The notes beneath the pieces were generated by a model. That model had not been told where the DNA came from. It made no database searches and saw only the letters and a list, made by a program, of their open reading frames with translations. Source: Limisoma sp963590405 (GTDB lineage: Bacteria > Bacteroidota > Bacteroidia > Bacteroidales > Muribaculaceae). From it: a DNA stretch of 26,017 nt. Below, in pieces: positions 22,047 through 26,017 of the stretch; within the stretch, counting starts at the first letter, position 1; each line of letters opens with the position of its first letter. The stretch is from positions 1-26,017 of the forward strand of contig CAVAPE010000030.1 in NCBI GenBank assembly GCA_963590405.1. Direction: 5' to 3'. The translations under genes and the position numbers were made by a program.

Positions 22047-24015
22047 TTTTGTAGTTGTTTATACCCTGTTTCAGGAAATCGATAAACTTGTTGCAGTCTT
22101 CATCATAATAGTAGGGTCCCGACAGGAGTTCTCCGCTATTGTCGAGCACCACATAGTAAGGCTGCGAATTTGCGCCGAACTTGCTACTCTGGAGATAACT
22201 CCACAAGTCGCCGTAGGTGCGCAGTTTTATCTTGTTTCCGTTTTCATTATGTTCAATCATCATCGGCAATTCCGTCTTGTCGTCGGTCATCAGCGTTATC
22301 ATCACGAAATTCGACTCGATGATGTCGCGCACCTTGCTGTTTTCAAACACAGATGCCTCCATCTTGCGGCAATTGACGCAGCCGTAGCCTGAGAAGTCAA
22401 GGAACACAGGTTTGCCCAATTTCTTAGCGGCTTCCATACCCTCGTCAAACTGGTCGTACTTCACGAATTTGCCCGACTCGTAGAGGTTGAAGTCCTGAGT
22501 GGACAACGGCGGAGCGAAAGCACTGATGCTTCGCAGCGGAGCGCCCCAAAGACCAGGCAATAGATAGAAGGCAAACGAGATTGATGCCACTGCGGCGAGC
22601 AACCGCGCTGCACCGATGTGCGAGGTATCGTCGTCGCCGAAGAATTTTATCACCTTCAGCAGATACAGTCCCAAGCACAGGAATATTGCAATCCATAGCG
22701 ACACAAACACTTCGCGGTCGAGGATGTGCCATCCGTAAGCGAGGTCGGCAACCGAAAGGAATTTCAGCGACAAAGCCAACTCGATGAAGCCGAGCACCAC
22801 CTTCATCGTATTGAGCCAACCGCCAGACTTTGGCAGGCTCTTGAGCCACGACGGGAACATGGCAAATATTGTGAACGGCACAGCCAACGCAATGGCAAAT
22901 CCGAGCATTCCGGCTGCCGGTCCAGCGATGTTGCCGTGAGCAACAGCCTCGACAAGCAGTGTGCCGATAATCGGGCCCGTGCAGGAGAACGACACAAGCA
23001 CGAGGGTGAATGCCATGAAGAATATGCTAATCAAGCCCTTGGTCGTTGTGGCCTTGCTATTGACTGCGTTTGTCATCTTCTCGGGCATCGTTATTTCAAA
23101 CACCCCGAAGAACGAGATGGCAAAGACAACCAGCAGGATGAAGAAGAACACATTGAACCATGCGCTTGTCGAAATTTCATTCAGTTTGTTAGAGCCGAAA
23201 ACAATGGTTATCAGCAATCCCAGCAGGACATAGATAATGATTATCGACAATCCGTAGCCAATAGCCATCAAGGTTGTTTTTTTGCGGTTGTTTGACGATT
23301 GGCGCAGGAAGAAACTTACCGTGAGCGGAATCATCGGCCACACGCAAGGAGTGAGGAGCGCAAGAAGTCCACCGAGAAGTCCACCGAGGAAAATCAAGAG
23401 CAACGACTGTTCTTGAATCGGCGAAGTCTTCGCTTTACTTACTGGCTTCCAATAGTCCGAGGTCTGAAGTTCGCCAGATTTCTCCACCGTGGTTGTGGTC
23501 TGCGGCGCAACGGTAGCAACCGTGTCGGCTGGCTCTTCTGGAGCGTCCTTGCCAAACTTAAATTCCTTCTTGTTGCGCTGACAAGTGTTGTCGTTGCACA
23601 CCTGCCCTACGATAGCACCCTCTATGTTGTAACTCTTGGGATTTGTGAGTTTCACCTTCTGGCGAAACGTAACGGAATTTTCCCATGTGCCGAGAATCAG
23701 ATGGAAAAACATGTCGGGATTTTCCTCCGCCTTGTGGTTAGGCACGAGACCGCCGACAATCTCCACATTCTTCAGGCGGCTTTTGTCCCAAACGATAGCC
23801 GTAGGTGTAGGGCCGTCGTCGGGCACTTTAACGTCGTAAAGGTGCCACCCTCTCTCAATCTTTGCGTCGATAACGATTTCCGCATCGTTTCCGCCTTTGG
23901 TCTCCAGCCTTACATTCCACGTAAGAGGACTAAGCATCTGCGCAACAGACGTCATTGAGCAAACACTCACGAAGGCGAAAGCCAAAAGCATCTTAATCCA
24001 GCGATTATTCTTCAT
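22027..24015 (-). CDS. dsbD: Thiol:disulfide interchange protein DsbD
   Basis: A 662-residue inner-membrane reductant shuttle that passes electrons from cytoplasmic thioredoxin to periplasmic thiol proteins. All three parts are present. A signal peptide (about 1-26) leads to the N-terminal periplasmic domain with a Cys140/Cys145 pair (VCNDNTC). The membrane domain (about 203-490, roughly eight helices) contains Cys224 in LTPCVWP and Cys345 in SFSCTGP. The C-terminal thioredoxin domain has CVNC (546-549). All six cysteines needed for the relay are intact. It is the first gene of a five-gene operon and overlaps mazG by 20 bases. A -7 element lies at 24072-24079. Confidence 0.96.
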   Translation of the reverse strand: MKNNRWIKMLLAFAFVSVCSMTSVAQMLSPLTWNVRLETKGGNDAEIVIDAKIERGWHLYDVKVPDDGPTPTAIVWDKSRLKNVEIVGGLVPNHKAEENPDMFFHLILGTWENSVTFRQKVKLTNPKSYNIEGAIVGQVCNDNTCQRNKKEFKFGKDAPEEPADTVATVAPQTTTTVEKSGELQTSDYWKPVSKAKTSPIQEQSLLLIFLGGLLGGLLALLTPCVWPMIPLTVSFFLRQSSNNRKKTTLMAIGYGLSIIIIYVLLGLLITIVFGSNKLNEISTSAWFNVFFFILLVVFAISFFGVFEITMPEKMTNAVNSKATTTKGLISIFFMAFTLVLVSFSCTGPIIGTLLVEAVAHGNIAGPAAGMLGFAIALAVPFTIFAMFPSWLKSLPKSGGWLNTMKVVLGFIELALSLKFLSVADLAYGWHILDREVFVSLWIAIFLCLGLYLLKVIKFFGDDDTSHIGAARLLAAVASISFAFYLLPGLWGAPLRSISAFAPPLSTQDFNLYESGKFVKYDQFDEGMEAAKKLGKPVFLDFSGYGCVNCRKMEASVFENSKVRDIIESNFVMITLMTDDKTELPMMIEHNENGNKIKLRTYGDLWSYLQSSKFGANSQPYYVVLDNSGELLSGPYYYDEDCNKFIDFLKQGINNYKNDGKQQ

Positions 24016-24071
24016 AATTTACCAATATTCAATTACGGATATAAATCACATTAAACTATTTCCAATTTCTG

Positions 24072-24079
24072 CAAAGTTA
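24072..24079 (-). promoter_or_regulatory. -7 promoter element of the dsbD operon
   Basis: On the minus strand this reads TAACTTTG, matching TAnnTTTG, about 56 bases before the dsbD ATG. No TTTG is found at the right -33 spacing, and no clear terminator separates it from the upstream symporter gene, so read-through is possible. Confidence 0.5.
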
Positions 24080-24110
24080 CGAAAATTTAGCGTACCTACA
24101 GCGACAGCCG

Positions 24111-25469
24111 TCAACGCTTGCTGCGGAAATCATTGCGCATGCGGCGCACCTCGTCCACCACCTTGGGCGAAAGCCAGAGGATTGCTACCACATTGACCAC
24201 GACCACGAAGAAATTGAAGGTGTCGGAGAGTTCCCAAATGAGCGGTACATCAATTACCGCCGCCAATGCGACGAGCAACACAACAATCACAAGATACGCC
24301 TTGACCGGGCGCTCGCCGAAGAGATAGCGCACATTCTGCGCCACAAAGAAATACCACCCGACGATCGTGCTGAAGGCAAAGAAAAACAACGACACCGCTA
24401 TAATCCAGTCGCCCACCTCGCCAAATTTTGTGCCGAAAGCGAATTGCATAAGTTGAATTCCGTTGAGACCCGGCTGGTCGAGCGCGCCCGACAACAGAAG
24501 CGACAACCCGGTGAGCGTACACACAAGGAGGTCGACGGCAATGCCCACCATAGCAATCAGTCCCTGGTCGTAGGCATTGCGCACCTTGGCAATGGCGTGG
24601 GCATGAGGTGTGGTACCCAAACCAGCCTCGTTGCTAAACAAGCCGCGGTTCACACCATAGCGCACCGCCGTCATCACCGCAATACCCAAGGCTCCGCCTA
24701 CGCCAGCCTTCGGCGTGAACGCATACTTAAACACATCGCCGAGAACAGGTATGACACCCGCAAGATTCATACAGATAAACACCAGGCAACTCAGGATAAA
24801 CACGGCAGCCATCAAAGGCACAACGCGTGCCGAGAACGGAGCGATGCGCTCAATGCCACCCGACAGGATAAACGCCACCAACACCGCAAGAGCGATGCCA
24901 AACCAGATTGTTTCCACATTGCCATGAAACAGCGTGACCATAGCACCGCTGATGCTGTTGGACTGCACCATGATACCGATGGAGAGTGCCACGATAAAGC
25001 ATGCGGAGAACACAACTGCCAGCACACGGCTGCCAAGACCGTTGTGGATGTAGTACGCCGGACCGCCAATGATATGCCCGTCGGCAGTGTGAGTTTTATA
25101 TTTCTGACCGAGAATGGTTTCTGCAAAATTCGTCGACATACCGAGGATGGCACTTGCCCAAAGCCAGAACAACGCGCCTGGACCGCCCATAAGCATGGCC
25201 ATCGACACGCCAACGATATTGCCCGTCCCCACCTGCGAAGCCACCGCCGTGGAAAGAGCCTGAAAAGCGCTGATGCCCTCCGTGCGGCTGGCACGCGAAG
25301 AGTCGTGCGAGGAGAACAGGTTTTTCATTGTGCGAAAGAGATAGCGCTGCACAAAATTCAGCCTGATGGTGAAGTACAGACCGGCTCCCACAAGAAGAAA
25401 CATCAGGGCCGGACCGAAAAAATCTGAATTGATTTGCCTGACGAAGGCATAAATAGCATCTTGGTTCAT
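24111..25469 (-). CDS. Sodium:alanine/glycine symporter, AgcS family
   Basis: A 452-residue inner-membrane transporter with about ten hydrophobic segments, expected to import small neutral amino acids (alanine, glycine) with Na+. Diagnostic stretches are VASQVGTGNIVGVSMA, then GGPGALFWLW and the IGGPAYYI element, and further on RGLFSNEAGLGTTPHAHA, all hallmarks of the AGCS family. Length is normal. It is a single-gene unit with a good promoter at 25503-25535, and it lies just upstream of the dsbD operon on the same strand (95 bases apart) without an obvious terminator. Na+ coupling fits with the NhaC-type antiporter elsewhere in the window. Confidence 0.95.
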   Translation of the reverse strand: MNQDAIYAFVRQINSDFFGPALMFLLVGAGLYFTIRLNFVQRYLFRTMKNLFSSHDSSRASRTEGISAFQALSTAVASQVGTGNIVGVSMAMLMGGPGALFWLWASAILGMSTNFAETILGQKYKTHTADGHIIGGPAYYIHNGLGSRVLAVVFSACFIVALSIGIMVQSNSISGAMVTLFHGNVETIWFGIALAVLVAFILSGGIERIAPFSARVVPLMAAVFILSCLVFICMNLAGVIPVLGDVFKYAFTPKAGVGGALGIAVMTAVRYGVNRGLFSNEAGLGTTPHAHAIAKVRNAYDQGLIAMVGIAVDLLVCTLTGLSLLLSGALDQPGLNGIQLMQFAFGTKFGEVGDWIIAVSLFFFAFSTIVGWYFFVAQNVRYLFGERPVKAYLVIVVLLVALAAVIDVPLIWELSDTFNFFVVVVNVVAILWLSPKVVDEVRRMRNDFRSKR

Positions 25470-25502
25470 AACATAGGGCGTTTTATTGACAAATTAAGAC
25501 CA

Positions 25503-25535
25503 CAAAAATACAAAATCTTGCATTTTCATAGCAAA
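25503..25535 (-). promoter_or_regulatory. Promoter of the AgcS symporter gene
   Basis: On the minus strand TTTG (25535-25532), a 21-base spacer and TATTTTTG (25510-25503) fit the Bacteroidota consensus. The leader to ATG 25469 is about 27 bases. Confidence 0.72.
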
Positions 25536-25567
25536 TTTTCAAAATTTAACACATATCGTTCAATCCC

Positions 25568-25580
25568 CCTTTGGCAAAGG
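25568..25580. repeat. Inverted repeat CCTTTG-G-CAAAGG, possible operator
   Basis: A perfect six-base inverted repeat with a one-base centre lies between two divergent promoters. A related arrangement, CCTTT-AC-AAAGG, overlaps the etfB promoter at 17298-17309. Confidence 0.45.
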
Positions 25581-25631
25581 ATTAGCGGCGCATTTACGAC
25601 CGCCCAGAAAGCCCCCGAAAACCTAATTCGT

Positions 25632-25662
25632 TTTGTATCAACGATTTTTTTGCTTATCTTTG
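25632..25662 (+). promoter_or_regulatory. Promoter of the thioredoxin-fold gene
   Basis: TTTG (25632-25635), a 19-base spacer and TATCTTTG (25655-25662) match the full Bacteroidota consensus. Transcription would begin near 25669. Confidence 0.8.
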
Positions 25663-25777
25663 CAACCAGAATACAAAAATGAGGAGAAATAGAGATTTCT
25701 CTTAGCCGAAAATCGGCAGTGGCTTGTCTCAGGTGGACTCCCAAGAAAGTCATTAGTATGAACTATAATTTTAATTA
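25663..25777 (+). promoter_or_regulatory. Structured 5' leader with two tiny upstream ORFs
   Basis: About 110 bases separate the predicted transcript start from the ATG at 25778. A hairpin of up to nine pairs (25682-25690 with 25695-25703, loop AGAG) is followed directly by GCCGA-AAA-TCGGC (25705-25717). An eight-codon ORF (25679-25705, MRRNRDFS) coincides with the first hairpin, and a six-codon ORF (25758-25778, MNYNFN) ends in TAATG, its stop sharing a base with the gene's start. No terminator-like T-run follows the hairpins. I do not recognise a known riboswitch or RNA family. Confidence 0.5.
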
Positions 25778-26017
25778 ATGAGGAAAACATTAAAAACAAT
25801 TGCGACAATTGCTCTTTTATTGGTATTTACCTCTGCCTACAATGGCTATGATGTAAATGTGAATATCGATTCTTTCGCTCCAAACTTTGAAATTGCAAAG
25901 AATGGAAAGCAAACAAAGTTGAGCGACAAAAGAGGAAATTATGTGTTAGTTAATTTTTGGTCGTCGAGCAATGCTTCTTCTCGTATTAGAAACATCCAGT
26001 ACGACCGGTTCTTCAAG
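25778..26017 (+). CDS. Thioredoxin-fold (TlpA/AhpC-like) exported protein without CXXC, N-terminal part
   Basis: The first 80 residues of a gene that runs off the window. Residues 1-20 form a signal peptide (K-T-L-K, then IATIALLLVFTSA). From residue 33 the TlpA/ResA-type beginning is clear: FAPNFEIAKNGKQTKLSDKR, then NYVLVNFW. Active family members continue as W-x-x-W-C-x-x-C; here it reads WSSSNASSR, with Asn and Ser at the two cysteine positions, so classic thiol-disulfide exchange at this site is unlikely. The protein may bind or scaffold, or use residues beyond the window. The start ATG follows an in-frame TAA and sits in TAATG with an upstream mini-ORF. It has its own strong promoter and a structured leader, diverging from the AgcS gene. 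Confidence 0.82.
   Translation, partial: MRKTLKTIATIALLLVFTSAYNGYDVNVNIDSFAPNFEIAKNGKQTKLSDKRGNYVLVNFWSSSNASSRIRNIQYDRFFK

Larger units (their letters stand above)
25470..25777. other. 308-base divergent regulatory spacer
   Basis: The spacer separates the AgcS symporter (minus) from the thioredoxin-fold gene (plus). It contains the two divergent promoters, an inverted repeat CCTTTG-G-CAAAGG at 25568-25580 between them, and a structured leader (25663-25777). No long protein frame is convincing here. Confidence 0.7.

Noticed and set aside
24444..25427. Plus-strand open frame of 327 codons opposite the AgcS symporter
   Set aside because: The translation is rich in His, Arg and Gln with no family motif. 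It mirrors a membrane-protein gene whose identity is certain.

Overview
The window looks like chromosomal core-genome sequence from a Bacteroidales bacterium, with a Muribaculaceae- or Prevotella-like gene set (family-level placement is a guess). The evidence is the repeated Bacteroidota-type promoter element TAnnTTTG, in places with an upstream TTTG 19-21 bases away; near absence of Shine-Dalgarno sites; a long PPi-dependent phosphofructokinase; a long acyl-CoA dehydrogenase next to etfBA; a Bacteroidales-type DsbD; and Kdo (LPS) synthesis. A run of ten N (13532-13541) is an assembly gap, so the sequence is a scaffold and gene order across that point is less certain.

Layout. (1) 1-131: the start of an unrecognised minus-strand gene, then a 383-base intergenic region with several stem-loops. 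(2) 515-5486, plus strand: a tight operon of a GT2 lipid-linked glycosyltransferase, NAD+ synthetase (nadE), CMP-Kdo synthetase (kdsB) and an M16-fold protein lacking the zinc motif. (3) 5467-6798, minus: an NhaC-type Na+/H+ antiporter, convergent with and overlapping the M16 gene. (4) 6965-8623, plus: PPi-phosphofructokinase with its own promoter and terminator. (5) 8777-12180, plus: cdsA, purM and an MltF-type lytic transglycosylase lipoprotein. (6) 13483-12177, minus: a LysE-type exporter and a CBM9-like protein, joined by an ATGA overlap. (7) Gap. (8) 17257-13629, minus: etfB-etfA-acyl-CoA dehydrogenase, with a very good promoter and terminator. (9) 18394-17411, minus: a ROK sugar kinase. 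(10) 24015-18489, minus: dsbD-mazG-topB-nudix-small Cys-rich membrane protein, each gene overlapping or nearly touching the next. (11) 25469-24111, minus: an AgcS-type Na+/amino-acid symporter. (12) From 25778, plus: the start of a thioredoxin-fold protein without CXXC, behind a structured 5' leader.

Functionally the genes cover envelope building (Kdo activation, phospholipid precursor, lipid-linked sugar, peptidoglycan turnover, periplasmic thiol reduction), central metabolism (PPi-PFK, ROK kinase, NAD, purine, flavin-based electron transfer) and housekeeping (TopB, MazG, Nudix). I found no phage, insertion sequence, CRISPR array, tRNA or rRNA. I did not find a clear new multi-gene system. 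The least ordinary items are the non-canonical members of enzyme families (M16, TopB, thioredoxin fold), the structured leader with two tiny ORFs at 25663-25777, the recurring CCTTT-N2/3-AAAGG inverted repeat at two promoter regions, and several promoters placed so close to the start codon that the mRNA may be leaderless.
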